Positions 25,176 to 36,445 of a stretch of 64,000 nt of DNA are shown here, piece after piece. Source of the stretch: Epiperipatus broadwayi. Its lineage: Eukaryota > Onychophora > Udeonychophora > Euonychophora > Peripatidae. The notes under the pieces were generated by a model, which saw nothing but the letters and a program-made list of their open reading frames with translations, did not search any database and was not told the DNA's origin. Within the stretch, counting starts at the first letter, position 1, and each line of letters begins with the position of its first letter. Where the stretch lies: contig JAQFVV010012512.1 of the NCBI GenBank assembly GCA_028023455.1, forward strand, positions 2,887,935 through 2,951,934. The letters run 5' to 3'. Position numbers and translations under genes: made by a program.

Positions 25176-25425
25176 TTTAAATTTTATACGTCTATTATTT
25201 TTTTTTGTTTATAATATTTTAAAATATATTTTTATAAAAGTGTATACAATTGTGATATTTGAAAACTAACCTATAAGTTTCTTTTTGAATGTTAAAATCT
25301 TAATAATAATGAAAAACAATTTTTAATATATATATTTGTTTATTTATTTTAGATCTTAAATTGCCAGAATATGTTGTTAAATGCCAAGGTAAACTTAGGG
25401 ATTGTAATAATACATATATATATAT

Positions 25426-26246
25426 GATCAATAGATGGAGCTTTACCAAAATCTCCGTGTACAACCGTATGTTTACATAAACATCAAAAGAGTCAGAATT
25501 CACTATCTCTTTCATTGGCTCCACCTTCAGATCAGCTTATTTCAAGCTAATTTGCTATCATCAGTGAAGGGTAGGAACAAGAAACTAGATCTAAACACTA
25601 ACTCTCAGCGTTTATGAAACAATTTCCTATCAGTTTGCAAGCATGAATTTTTCAGACATGTAATGTCTTCAAACCCAGCCTAACAAGCCAGATAGCTATA
25701 TGGGTCTGATATAAGTTCAGTTTCTCCATATAGTAAAAGCCTCTGCAATATATATCATTGCAACAACCTTCAAAGGTACATTTATAAAAAACAAAACAAG
25801 TTACAAATCATGTAACTTGCTATTGCTTGCATTTATGATCAATAGATGGAGCTTTATCAAAATCTCAGTGTACAAGCATATGTTTACATACATCAAAAGA
25901 GTAAGAATTCACTATCTCTTTTGTTGGCTCCACCTTCAGATCAGCTGATTTCAAGCTAATTTGCTATCATCAATGAAGGGTAGGAACAAGAAACTAGATC
26001 TAAACACTCAACTCTCAGCATTTATGAAACAATTTCCTATCAGTTTGCAAGCATGAATTTTTCAGACGTGTAATGTTTTCAAACCCAGCCTAACAAGCCA
26101 GATAGCTATATGGATCTGATATCAGTTCAGTTTCTCCACATAGTAAAAGCCTCTGCAATATATATCATTGCAAAAACCTTCAAAGTTACATTTCTGAAAA
26201 ACAAAACAAGTTATAAATAATGTAACTTGCTATCACTTGCATTTAT
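25426..26246 (+). repeat. 410-bp tandem repeat, two complete units
   Basis: Units start at 25426, 25837 and 26247 (periods 411 and 410) with GATCAATAGATGGA(G/A)CTTTA and end with TAACTTGCTAT(T/C)(G/A)CTTGCATTTAT. A third unit is split by the LINE at 26281-30049 and resumes at 30050. The array starts directly after a (TA)n tract. Units differ by only scattered bases. No coding frame is conserved between them. Confidence 0.9.
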
Positions 26247-26280
26247 GATCAATAGATGGAACTTTATCAAAATCTCCGTG

Positions 26281-26471
26281 ATAGGGCATGTTCTATAAAT
26301 GGGAGATTGAAAAAATTGTGTGAGAGAAATAATGTTATGTTTGTGGATGTGTGGGATTGTTTTATTGGAAAGAGAGAGTTATATAGTAAAGATGGGTTGC
26401 ATTTAGGAAAACAAGGAAGTGAAGTTTTAGGGAGTTTGATTTATAAAGAATTTTTTTCAGGAAACTTATAA
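26281..26471 (+). pseudogene. ORF1 C-terminus: SGNH/GDSL esterase-like block
   Basis: About 63 residues, R-A-C-S-I-N-G-R onward to a stop at 26469-26471. It contains NVMFVDVWDCF and then SKDGLHLGKQGSEVLG. The D-G-L-H-L block is the C-terminal Asp-x-x-His of SGNH hydrolases, which supply two members of the catalytic triad. Several LINE groups of the CR1/L2 type carry such an esterase in ORF1. The N-terminal GDSL serine block is missing through 5' truncation. The apparent ATG at 26256 lies in the 410-bp repeat and is a fusion accident, not the native start. Confidence 0.7.
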
Positions 26472-26566
26472 AGAGGGGTGGGTTTTTAAATTGCAATATT
26501 ATTAAAAAGAATGGATGGAATATAAGAAGTAAGCAAAAGGAATTTGATTTTGATATAAATATAGAT

Positions 26567-27514
26567 ATGGAGAAGGAATGGGATTGTAAAATTAATGGTA
26601 AGAAAGTAATTTATAAATGTAATGGAGAAAAAAAAATTAAAAGAATTTATAAAAGAGTAGTTAGGAAAGAAGAAATTGTTAAAAATGGGTTTTTGAATAT
26701 GCAAGGTGGTAGGAAACCAGAAAAGTGGATGGAATTAAATAAAACAATTGAAAATGAAAAGCATGAGGTATTAGCAGTAGTGGAAACACATTTAAGAGAA
26801 GAAGAACAACCTATTTTGGAACAGTTGGTATGGCAGGGTATAAATAGAAAAGAAAAAGAAAAAAGGGGTGGTGGTATAGGTGTTATATCAAAAAAATATT
26901 TAAATATTGTTAAATGTCAAGAACACTTGTGGTTTGAAATAAGGTTGGGTAGACAAGAATGGATGGTGGCTATAGTTTATATAGCTACTGGAGATAGTCA
27001 AATTATATTGGAGTGGAATAGTAACATATACGAATGTTTAGTTAAGGATATACAAAGTTTTAAAGAAAAGGGGAAGAGAATAATGGTTATAGGGGATATG
27101 AATGGACATATTGAAGAAATTGATGATATAGATAATAAAAATGGACAGCTTTTGAAGAATTTTTGTCAGAAAGTGAATTTGAGTATTGGAAATTTATTAA
27201 ATATTTATGAGGGACAATACACATGGTCCAGAAATAATATATTTCACACAATAGATTATGTATTGATAGAGAAAGGGGGAATAAATAAAATACGGAAATT
27301 TAAGGTATTTGATAATGAAGAAAAAGTATGCACTAGTGATCATAATTTCATTGTAATTGAAATGGTTAGTAATGTGATGGAGAATAGAAATAAAAGTAGA
27401 AATAATAGTGAAAGATGTGGATGGAGAGTGAATGATAAGAATAAGTTGGAAGAGTATAAAATACAAGTTGAAGAAATAATGGAAGAGTGGGTTGGGGATG
27501 AGTATAAGGATTGA
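26567..27514 (+). pseudogene. ORF2 N-terminal: AP-type endonuclease (EEP domain)
   Basis: About 315 residues ending at an in-frame TGA. In order: LAVVETHL (the metal-binding E of the E-T-H block, near residue 70), RGGGIGVISKK, VYIATGD, VIGDMNGHIEE (the D-x-N catalytic pair, near residue 177), TWSRNN..HTIDYVLI (near 225-240), and CTSDHNFIVIEM (the S-D-H block). These are the standard endonuclease/exonuclease/phosphatase motifs that nick the target for reverse transcription. All key residues seem present, so this domain is intact; the protein stops before RT. Confidence 0.85.
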
Positions 27515-27599
27515 TGTAAGGAAGTAGAAAAAGTTGCAAATAGGGTTTTAGGTGAGAATGTTGTAAAGAATAAAAGTAATAAAAAAAAATAAAATTAGT

Positions 27600-28760
27600 A
27601 AAAGTGTAAAAGAAAGGAAAGAAGCATGTAGAGAATATAAGTGTGCTATTAAGAATAAGGAAAGTGAAAAAGATATTAATGCTAAATGGGAAAAGTACTT
27701 AGAAAAGAAGAAGTTGGCTAAAATAGATATTTATAGAGAGAGAATGAAATTGAATAGTAAATTGTTGGAGGATATTAATAAAAATGGAAGAGATGGAAGT
27801 AAAAAATTTTGGAATTATATTAAAAGAAGAAATGTAGGGGAGAGAGAGTTAGTATTACTAGATGATGAGGGAACTGAGTGTAGTTCTAGAGAAGATTTAG
27901 AGAGAATCTTAAATAGTTATGTAATGAATATAGAAAAGATGTTAGATGTGAATGATAGAATGTTAGAAAATATGAAAGAATATAGTAATGGGAATATTAG
28001 CTTTTCAGAAAATGAACTAAATGAGGTAGAGAAGAAATTGAAAAGTGGGAAGGCAAGAGGTTTAGATGGATGGGCAGCAGAGATGGTAATGAATTTAGGA
28101 TATAGGGCAAAAGTAAAGTTATTATCCTGTTTTAATAAAATGGCACAGAATAGAGTTTTCCCAAGTAGTAAGGTTATTATTTAAAGGAAAGGGTAAGGAT
28201 CATAGAAAGTTGAATAATTATAGACCGATAGTGGTAACATCAGTTTTATATAAAGTTTTCTCGTATATGGTTGCTAGTAAAGTTGTAAAATGGATGGAAG
28301 GGAATAATGTAGTGGGTGAAATGCAAGGAGGTTTTAGATTAGATAAGCATATAGGAGATAGTTTATTTGTAGTTACACAACTTATGGATATGAGGAGGAA
28401 TGCAGATAAACAGTTATATATGAGTTTTATAGATATAGAGAAGGCATATGATAGAGTAAATAGAAATAGATTATGGATAAGTTTAGAAAATTTGGGCATG
28501 GATGAAGCTTTAATAGATATTATTAAGAAATTATATGAAAATAATTATTATATATATCAATTAGAGAATATAGAATCAATTAAAGTTAAAAATGGTGTGG
28601 GACTAAGGCAAGGATCCCCTATGTCACCTATTTTGTTTGTGTTGTATTTGAGTGAAATGGAAAGAGCAATAGAAAGATTAGGAAGAGGGATAGAGATACC
28701 GTTAATAGATAGTAAGGGAGTATATATTTTGTCAGGTCTTTTTTTTTGCGGATGATATAT
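27600..28760 (+). pseudogene. ORF2 middle: linker and reverse-transcriptase palm
   Basis: After frameshifts near 27513-27585 the frame resumes as a K/E-rich linker and reaches the RT start (LKSGKARGLDGWAAEM, about 28040-28085). A frameshift at about 28175 precedes LFKGKG, NNYRPIVVTSVLYKVF, QGGFRLDK, then motif A (SFIDIEKAYDRVN, about 28423-28460) and motif B (GLRQGSPMSPILFVLYL, about 28600-28650). A run of nine Ts at about 28739-28747 shifts the frame just before the ADD of the catalytic motif. Catalytic aspartates are conserved, but the frame is broken three times. Confidence 0.85.
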
Positions 28761-28764
28761 TTTT

Positions 28765-29949
28765 GTGTGCAGAAAAAAGAGAAGATATGGAAGGGTGGGT
28801 AAAGAGATGGGGATTAAATTTAGTGAAGAAAAATCAAATATAATGATGGTTAATACTGAGGAAAGAGAAGATGTAGAATTTTTATTGGGAGATATTAAGT
28901 TAAGTGTGGTGAATAGATATAGTTATTTGGGAATTATTTTAAGTAATCAGAAAAATTATTTGGATGAATGGGAGAAAAAATTGTTAAATGAAGCAAAGAA
29001 AAGAAAGGGATTGATAAAGAAATTAACAGTATTTTCATATAATAAATATGATGTAGCTAGAATTATATGGCAAGGAGTTGCAGTAGCAGGGTTAACATAT
29101 GGTAATGATGCATTATATGTTAGTAAAAAGATATTAGATTATTTAAAAAAAGGTCAAAGGGAAGTAGGAAGACATGCATTGGATGCAGAAGTATGGACAG
29201 CAAGGGAGGCAATTCAAGGAGAAATGGGATGGTCAAGTTTTCATATGAGTGATGCAAAAAGTAAAATGAAAATGTTTGGTAGATTGCAGTTTATGGATAA
29301 TAAAAGAATAGCTAAAATAGTATTTAATTGGGTTATGAGTAAAGGGCAGGTAACAAGATGGGTGAGAAAGGTAATGTGGTATGCAAAAGATTTGGATAAA
29401 GAATTTATATCAGTATATTTGTACAAAAGATGGGATGATTCTGTTAAGAGGATTATTGAGTGTTATAGTAGTAAGGAATGGGATAAAAGAATAAATTTAT
29501 TAATAAAGACTAGGGAGTTAGAGAGATGGAGAAATAGTATGGAGAGTAAAAAGAGTTTAAATATATATAGAAATAAACAGAATATTAGGTGTGAGTTAAT
29601 ATATGATAATAGTAAGGAAAGTAGTTTATTGTTTAAAGCTCGAACGGGATCTTTAGCTACAAAAGAATATACATGTAAATGGAAAAATATGGGTGATTTA
29701 TTTTGTAAATTATGTAAAGAAGGAATTGAAAATATTAGGCATTTGTTAATTGAATGTACATATTTGAAAACAGAAAGGGTACATATAATGAAGTTGTGGA
29801 AAAATAAATATGAAAAGAGTGATGATACAGAAAGTGAATTATTGGTTTTTATGCTGGGTTTGGGAAAAGATAAGGGGGATTTAGATATAAAGGTTATAGA
29901 GTTGACAAAAATTATGTTGTGGAAATGGGATAGAGCAGATTATGGGTAA
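28765..29949 (+). pseudogene. ORF2 C-terminal: RT thumb and Cys/His knuckle domain
   Basis: About 394 residues open to TAA at 29947-29949. It begins just after motif C (the ADDIFL stretch at about 28748-28766 is one frame over) and holds GIKFSEEKSNIMM, the Y-S-Y-L-G thumb block (RYSYLGIIL), a long helical region, and near the end CKLCKEGIENIRHLLIEC, a C-x2-C-x8-H-x4-C knuckle typical of the C-terminus of many LINE ORF2 proteins. The open length and lack of stops point to recent activity of the source element. Confidence 0.8.
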
Positions 29950-30049
29950 ATTTAGAGTGGGGAATTCAAAAGAAAGTGGCTAACAGGTTTATCTGGGCAT
30001 AATTGCTGAGATATTCTTGACTTCATTTAAAGAGAAGCCATAATACATC

Positions 30050-30389
30050 ACATTACAAGCATATGTTTACATAAATGTCAAAAGAGTCAGCATTCACTAT
30101 CTCTTTTGTTGGCTCCACCTTCAGATCAGCTGATTTCAAGCTAATTTGCTATCATCAGTGAAGGGTAGGAACAAGAAACTAGATCTAAACACTAACTCTC
30201 CATGTTTATGAAACAATTTCCTATCAGTTTGCAAACATGAATTTTTCAGACATGTAATGTCTTCAAACCCAGCCTAACAAGCCAGACAGCTATATGGGTC
30301 TGATATCAGCTCAGTTTCTCCACATAGTAAAAGCCTCTGCAATATATATCATTGCAAAACCTTCAAAGGTACATTTATGAAAAACAAAA
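30050..30389 (+). repeat. Remainder of the third 410-bp unit, 3' of the LINE
   Basis: Begins TACAAGCATATGTTTACATA, the exact continuation of the unit interrupted at 26280, and runs to the AAAAACAAAACA near its end. Confidence 0.85.
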
Positions 30390-30390
30390 C

Positions 30391-30716
30391 ATATCTGGCT
30401 TGTTAGGCTGGGTTTGTAGACATTACATGTCTGAAAAATTCATGCTTGCAAACTGATAGGAAATTGTTTCATAAACGCTGAGAGTTAGTGTTTAGATCTA
30501 GTTTCTTATTCCTACCCTTCACTGTTGATAGCAAATTAGCTTGAAATTAGTTGATCTGAAGGTGGAGCCAATGAAAGAGATAGTGAATTCTGACTCTTTT
30601 AATGTTTATGTAAACATACACTTGTACACAGAGATTTTGGTAAAGCTCCATATATTGATCATAAATGCAAGCGATAGCAAGTTATGTTATTTATAACTTG
30701 TTTTGTTTTTCATATA
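30391..30716 (-). repeat. Inverted, partial 410-bp unit closing the array
   Basis: Reads the reverse complement of the unit, from ATCTGGCTTGTTAGGCTGGG to CTCCATATATTGATCATAAATG and a further ~50 bp of the next unit's end. It sits directly against the third unit, making a head-on junction at ~30390, and ends at a (TA)n tract. Confidence 0.85.
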
Positions 30717-31086
30717 TATATACATATAGGGCAGCAGAAAGGAGTTTGCTATTAACTGAAAGGAGACCCTTTGATTTCTCTTGGAGGCCTTAAAGAAACC
30801 GAGCAGGACAAATTCCTAATGTCTCTTCCATACATGTCTCTTCCATACATTCTTGTCGTTGCAGCTGTTATTACTATTTGATTATTTATATAGTATATGA
30901 ACATGGATGGGCTGCTCACCAACATGCATTAGCCAGCGTAGTGAGTTTATTGGCTTTTTACCTCCGAGTTTAAGAATATTTTTTCAATATATACAATCAT
31001 GACAGACAAAAATAAATCATGGCCCTTATTCCCAGGAGGCTGTAAAGTCACCAACCAAGACAGTGTATGGTGGCTGAAGGCGGAGG

Positions 31087-31707
31087 GTGCTAAGAATCAA
31101 TCCTCTGATTGTGGACTCAGGCTGCCATTTGATGATGACTTTTTATTTATGTACTTACAACTGCAGGTCACTTTCAAGTGAAGGTATATTGCAAGAATTA
31201 GAAGAAGAACTATCTTATATTAAATGGGACATTATTGGACTTTGTGAAGTTATAAGAAAAGGTGAAGAAACAATTGATTTATAAAGTGGACATATACTCT
31301 ACTATAAAGGCACAAATATTGGAAATACAAGTGGAGTAGGATTCATTATAAATAAGAAATGAAAGAATAACATTGTGGAAATTGATGGTGTATCGGACAG
31401 GGTGGCAAAATTAGTCTTACAACATAATAGCAGATACCAAATGCAGATAATTCAGGTTTATGCCCCAACAAGTTCTCATAATGATGAAGTAGTAGAAGAT
31501 TTTTATATGGATGTACAAAAGGCTTTTGATCAGAGTAAACAACATTTTAAAATTGTTATGGGAGATTTTAATGCTAGAATTGGTAAACAAATGAAAGACG
31601 AAAATGCTGTAGGTAATTTTGGTTATGGTAATAGAAATAAGAAAGGACATAGACTTGTGAACTTTGCAGAAAAAGAAAAAACTTTATATTATGAATTATT
31701 TTTTTGA
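31087..31707 (+). pseudogene. RTE endonuclease domain
   Basis: Reads LCTYNCRSL (the N-terminal T-x-N metal-binding strand), DIIGLCEV (with the catalytic E), QVYAPTS, and VMGDFNARIG (the G-D-x-N pair). It is interrupted by stops at 31282-31284 and about 31361 and ends at a TGA at 31705-31707, all in the same frame. The usual Cys/Glu/Asp/Asn positions are kept. The frame upstream, from about 30999, reads GGCKVTNQDSVWWLKAEG and may be the native N-terminus. Confidence 0.8.
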
Positions 31708-33270
31708 AAAAAGGTTAAAAGGAAATGGACATGGAAGCATTCAAATGAAGATACAGCCGAATTGGATTATATTTTGACTAACAGAAAATACATATTTGAA
31801 GATTGTAATGTTCTTAATAAATTTACCACAGGAAGTGATCGTCGATTAGTAAGATGTAAGATGCATGTTAATGCAAAACTAGAGAGACAAAAATTATTAA
31901 GAAAAACAATATTTACAGTTGATATTCCTAATCTACAGAAACATTCTAATGAATTTAAATTAGAACTTACAAATTGGTTTCAAGTATTAGTAGATTTTGA
32001 GCATGATTCAGATTTGAATGAAATTAATAGTAAAATAACTGATACACTTTTAAAAACTGCAACAAAGATAGCTGGTAGAAAAAAGCAGCAATTGACCAAT
32101 AAAATTTCTACTGAGACTAGAGAATTTATGAAGAAAAGAAGGAATATGAAGATATACAAAAATGATGTATTAAAAAGGATTGAATATCTCAAATTTTGTA
32201 AAATGGTGCGGAAAAGAGTTGAAAATGATATAAGAAAGTATAATTGTGAACTAGCAAGGAAAGCTGTAGAAGAGAATAAAAGTCTAAAGAGTGTAAAACA
32301 ACATTTTGGTATTGGTAGGAAATTTATATCTGTAATAAGAAAAAAAGCTGGCATTATTACTAAAAAGAGAGATGACATCATGAAATGTGTAGAAGACTTT
32401 TATCAAGAATTATATAGTAATAAAAAACAAGTACCTCCTATACCTATTATATCTTCTGAATTGCCCAAAATTTTGAATGAGTAAGTGAGACATGCAATTA
32501 AATTTATGAAGAAAGGGAAGGTTCCAGGTAATGATGGAAATATAATTGATATATTAAAAGATGCAGGTGAAGAAATAGACATTTTTTTAGAAAAGTTATA
32601 TTCCAAATGTCTAAATGATAAAGATGTACCAGATGATTGGAAGAATGCAGTATTAATATTAATATTTAAAAAAGATGATAAAGAAGATATTAGAAATTAC
32701 ATACCTATTAGTCTTTTATCAGTTTTATACAAAAATTTTACTAAGATAAATACAACTCGCCTACAGAAAACACTGGATTTTCACCAACCAAGAGAACAAG
32801 CTGTATTTAAAAGTGGTTTTAGTATAGTAGATCATATCCAGGTATTGAGAGAAGTTATAGAAAGGACAAATGAATATGTGTTGCCATTATGCTTAGGATT
32901 TGTAGATTATGAAAAGGCATTTGATTCTATAAACATTTCTTCAGTGATTAAAGCATTGGATCATCAAGGTATAGATCTAAAATATTGTTATATTTTTAAA
33001 AATATTTATAAAAATGCAACAGCAACAATTAGATTACATAAGGATAGTAGGAAAGTCAACATTGAGAAGGGTGTAAGACAGGGTGACTCTATATCTCCAA
33101 AACTTTTTACAGCAGTGCTACAAAAAGTATTTTATGGATTAAAATGGGAAGCTAAAGGAGTGAAAGTATATGGAGATTATTTAAGTCATTTAGATTTTGC
33201 AGATGATGTAGTTGTTTTTGCAAATAATGCTTTAGAGTTACAGGAAATGTTGCAGGAGTTATCAGAATGA
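31708..33270 (+). pseudogene. RTE endonuclease end, linker and reverse transcriptase
   Basis: Same frame as the preceding piece. It begins with KRKWTWKHSN and ELDYILT and reaches TGSDRRLVRCK, where the usual catalytic His of S-D-H is an Arg. A K-rich linker follows, a stop at 32482-32484, then RT: MKKGKVPGNDG, LIFKKDDKEDIRNY, motif A (GFVDYEKAFDSIN, about 32900-32935), motif B (GVRQGDSISPKLFTAVL, about 33070-33120) and motif C (LDFADDVVVFA, about 33187-33222). Both catalytic pairs are intact. The domain ends in a frameshift at ~33270. Confidence 0.85.
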
Positions 33271-33945
33271 AAGTAGGAAAGTAGGACTAAAAATAAATTT
33301 TAAAAAGACTAAACTAATGTTTGATATATTTTCTCCAAATATGAAAATAAAGATTGATTATGATGAATTAGAAGAAGTTAACAGTTACAAATATCTTGGT
33401 CAGATTATTAATACAGATGGAAACATAATGGATGAAATTATTCATAGAATTAAACTTGGATGGAGTACTTTTGGTAGAAATAACTTGATACTAAAAGGAA
33501 ATATGCCCATGTGTTTGAAAAGGAAGCTTTTTAATAAATGTGTTTTGCCAGTACTTACTTATGGATCTGAGACTTGGACATTTAATAGAACAGCAATAAA
33601 GAGACTTCAGACCACTCAAAGAAGTATGGAGAGATGCATGTTGGGAGTAACAAGAAGAAATCGAAAATGCAATGTATGAGTAAGAGAACAAATAGGTGTT
33701 ACTGATCTCCTTAAAAAAATTAAAAGACTGAAGTGGAGTTAGGCTGGACATATTGCTAGAAGAAATGATAATAGATGGACAATTGAAATTTTAAACTGGA
33801 TTCCAAGAGATTGTAAAAGACCCAGAAAGAGTCCACATGTGAGATGGATGGATGAAATAAGAAAGTGTATAGGGGTGATGTGGGGAAGAGAAGCTAAAGA
33901 TCGGAAAAGATGGATTTAACTTGGAGAGATCTTCATCCTGCAGTG
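33271..33945 (+). pseudogene. RTE C-terminal thumb domain
   Basis: In the shifted frame: LKINFKKTKLMF, SYKYLGQIINTDG (thumb), LTYGSETWTFNR, RCMLGVTRRNR, then stops at 33677-33679 and ~33740 with AGHIARRNDNRWT, RWMDEIRKCIGVMWGREAKDRKRW, and a final stop near 33918 followed by LGEIF. This is the characteristic RTE C-terminus. Conserved G-Y-L-G and W residues are present. Confidence 0.8.
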
Positions 33946-33961
33946 GATTGATAATGGTTTA

Positions 33962-33963
<2 letters not shown>

Positions 33964-33999
<36 letters not shown>

Positions 34000-34311
34000 T
34001 CTGAGTCATGTTTACATACATATACATTAAATAATAAATGACATGTATCAATTTAGATTGGAAAGCAATAAATTACATTTAATTGCATAGAGGTTATATA
34101 TAATATATAATTTTTTATTGAATCGTATTTACAAATTATATCATTATTTAATAGTTATTTTAATTCTTCAATTGTTTTAATTGTATTAATACTAGATGTA
34201 TTTAAAAAGGATTGGATTAATTTATAGTATTAAATATGGAAGTGATATACATTAATATCCCCACATTTGTATTTAAAAGTTGTCTTGATATATATATATA
34301 TATATATATAT
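33964..34311. repeat. Two (TA)n tracts with ~290 bp of AT-rich spacer
   Basis: (TA)n at about 33964-33996 and 34289-34311. The spacer holds no gene. The first tract is the 3' tail of the RTE element, the second the left flank of the LTR element. Confidence 0.8.
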
Positions 34312-34600
34312 TGTAACGTTTTCCGTTTCGCTAGGCCTCTTACACGCTAATATAAACTGCACATGAGTTGATCAAGCTGTATCAAAAGAAAAAGAAAGTT
34401 GTATTTCTTTTCCCAAAAAACACAGCTATATTTCCTGATCAAACTTTGCCTATTGATGGTTGAGAATTATGCTATTGATGAGATCAGCTTTTAATTTATT
34501 TGATAGGCACCAGGTCTTTTTATTCTAAAGAGACCGCTGATATCTGTCGCCAGCATGTCTCGCAAATAAAAAAAAATAAAATATTTTTAAAATTATTAGT
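34312..34600 (+). repeat. Terminal module copy A
   Basis: Begins TGTAACGTTTTCCGTTTCGC. It matches B and C strongly from CTGATCAAACTTTGCC to CAGCATGTCTCGCAAATAAA but differs in its first 90 bp, so it is the most diverged of the three. It lacks the facing arm seen in B/C. Confidence 0.8.
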
Positions 34601-36422
34601 CTTAGATTTTAAGAATCGGTAATTTTACGGTAAACTAGAATTATCTTTTTTTGAGATTATTATTGCTGGGCTTATTCAAACATATTGGCAAAGGTAACTT
34701 ACGTTTAAATCTTATTACACTAAAAATAAATTTAATAATAAAAAATAATAACTATAATTAATAACGCACAAATGAAAATTGGTATTAGAAATATTTTTAT
34801 TCTAATAGATAAAAAAAAATACTTGAAATAAATTACTTATCAAGTAAATTAGAGAGAACACATATTAATTCAAATAGGATGCAATCAATAAAATAAAATA
34901 ATTAATTAAAAAGTTCTGTATAAACAAAAGTCTCTTGTACAGATAAAATGAAAGTCTCTATCGGGATTATTTTTAGGCTTGTTTGCAAACGCTTAATGTT
35001 GTCACAATCAGGAGTAATGAAGCATTACTTACCGGTAAGTTTTGGGAATTCAGTAGTAGATAACTATGCATAGTTTTTTGGGTAGAATGAGCTCGGCCTT
35101 TTGGTTATTATTTGATCTTGTGGTCCATTCTCCTAGTCGGTCATGAAAGCTTTTCTGGTATACATCTTCAGGCACGATGTTTTCAGAAGCTCCGGTTCAC
35201 TCCGACATGCCGAATTACTTCAGCGTAGAGCGATCTTGGATATATTATTGTTATCCAAGACCAACTAGAGAAACCAACGAACAAGATGTCCTTCAAACTG
35301 ATCTCTGCCTTTTATACTCTCTAGAGGCCCAGTTTTCCGACTTCTGCGCATATCTTTTGTTTGTCCAAATATCCGTTGATAATCTTATATATTCTTTATA
35401 AAATTTATGTTACAAAGTCTCTATTTTTTTCAGCATAATTCTGCCATCTTTAATTAGTTGAAATATTTTTACTTTCTCTTATCTAGATTGGTAATTTGTG
35501 TCTTTTGTTCTCTCCAATTCTAACTTTTATTTCTAATTACATAAAAAAAAACCGAAAGAATAATTTAACTTTCATTGTACGTTATTTTTTTTAAAAAAAA
35601 TTAGTCAAAAAAAAATCTAAATTTACTTTTATTTTTTTAGCTTCTACCAAATGCCAATATATTTGCAACGTATATAAATAAACGTTACAATACCACCAGT
35701 GCCAGGAGATGAGAATAAAATAGGGGTTTACACTAATTTTATTCTTAAGTTTTTTAAATTCATATTCATGTTGTTTTTTTTTTTTTTTGTAGTAGCGTGC
35801 TGATATATTCCGTAGACTCATTCAACAAGCGACGTTCGGCTTTAATGCCCACTTTTAGGTCTAACACGGCGGGAATGGAAAATATTTCAACATTCATCTG
35901 TGTCCTATCCGCTTTAGTGTAATATTAACGATAAGAAGCCCAAGTTATAAGCACAAACGAGCGTTGCTCATCGTTCTGAGTCTTACAGGCTCATGGCAAC
36001 TTGGTCCAACTTGATCCGCCTTCCCCTTTATTGGGATCTCTGCTAGAAATAGTCTGACGAGCATTTAAAGACGGTCTTATGTTCATATACTACAGATAAG
36101 GACTCGGGGCTATGTTATTTCCCTCTTCAGTAACCGCCTACCCGGTCAAATACTTGTGACTTACGTCTACATCAGCCACGATCGTGTTTTTAGACATATA
36201 TAAAAAATATATACATATAAATTTTTTTCTTTCTGGAAGTCATATTAAAAAAATATCTTCTTTCATATTTTAATAATCAGGGTTTAATTAGTTAGTTTTT
36301 TTTTTATAATTTTTTTCTTTTTTCAAAAAAATCATAATTTATTTTCCGGCTGTGAGTTTCTTTGAGTCATCATTGTAATGTTCTTTATCATTACAACTCA
36401 TCTCAGGTTGTAGTTGTTAAAT
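34601..36422. other. Interior of the palindromic-LTR element
   Basis: No recognisable protein domain. The plus-strand frame 35177-35401 (74 aa) has no motif I know. The stretch 35800-36190 is the most GC-rich part of the window's middle and includes repeated CG dinucleotides, unlike most of the region. It could be a regulatory leader or a fragment captured from elsewhere. Confidence 0.35.
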
Positions 36423-36444
36423 CGAAGCCCGAGTTGGGTCGCCA
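36423..36444 (-). promoter_or_regulatory. Primer-binding-site-like sequence
   Basis: The minus strand reads TGGCGACCCAACTCGGGC then TTCG, one base after the TTACA end of the palindromic LTR. Gypsy-type elements often begin their interior with TGGCGACC. I cannot name the tRNA. Confidence 0.55.
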
Positions 36445-36445
36445 T

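Larger units (their letters stand above)
26281..30049 (+). mobile_element. LINE with SGNH-esterase ORF1 end, endonuclease and reverse transcriptase
   Basis: This DNA interrupts the third 410-bp unit cleanly between CTCCGTG and TACAAGC. It is 5'-truncated inside ORF1 and carries ORF2 with an apurinic-type endonuclease, RT with FADD-type catalytic motif and a C-terminal Cys/His knuckle. Frames are broken at about 27513 (stop), 27585 (A run), 28175, 28740 (T run) and 28805, so it is inactive. The plus strand is strongly purine-rich and poor in C through the whole coding part. There is no poly-A tail and no target duplication longer than 1-2 bases. The likely clade is within the CR1/L2/Jockey-I assemblage; I cannot narrow it further. 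Confidence 0.85.
30729..33963 (+). mobile_element. RTE-clade LINE, nearly full length
   Basis: One long ORF encodes an AP-type endonuclease and RT, with the compact C-terminus of RTE/BovB-like elements (Y-G-S-E-T-W-T, R-M-L-G-V-T-R, AGHIAR, RWMDEIRK). The 3' end runs straight into a (TA)n microsatellite after ATGGTTTATGA, typical of RTE elements, which end in simple repeats rather than poly-A. About 350 bp upstream of the ORF is non-coding leader, starting after another (TA)n. Damage is limited to a handful of stops and one or two frameshifts. Confidence 0.85.

Noticed and set aside
25300-25617. Small open frames on both strands at the start of the 410-bp array
   Set aside because: They are not conserved in the later units of the array, which would share them if coding.
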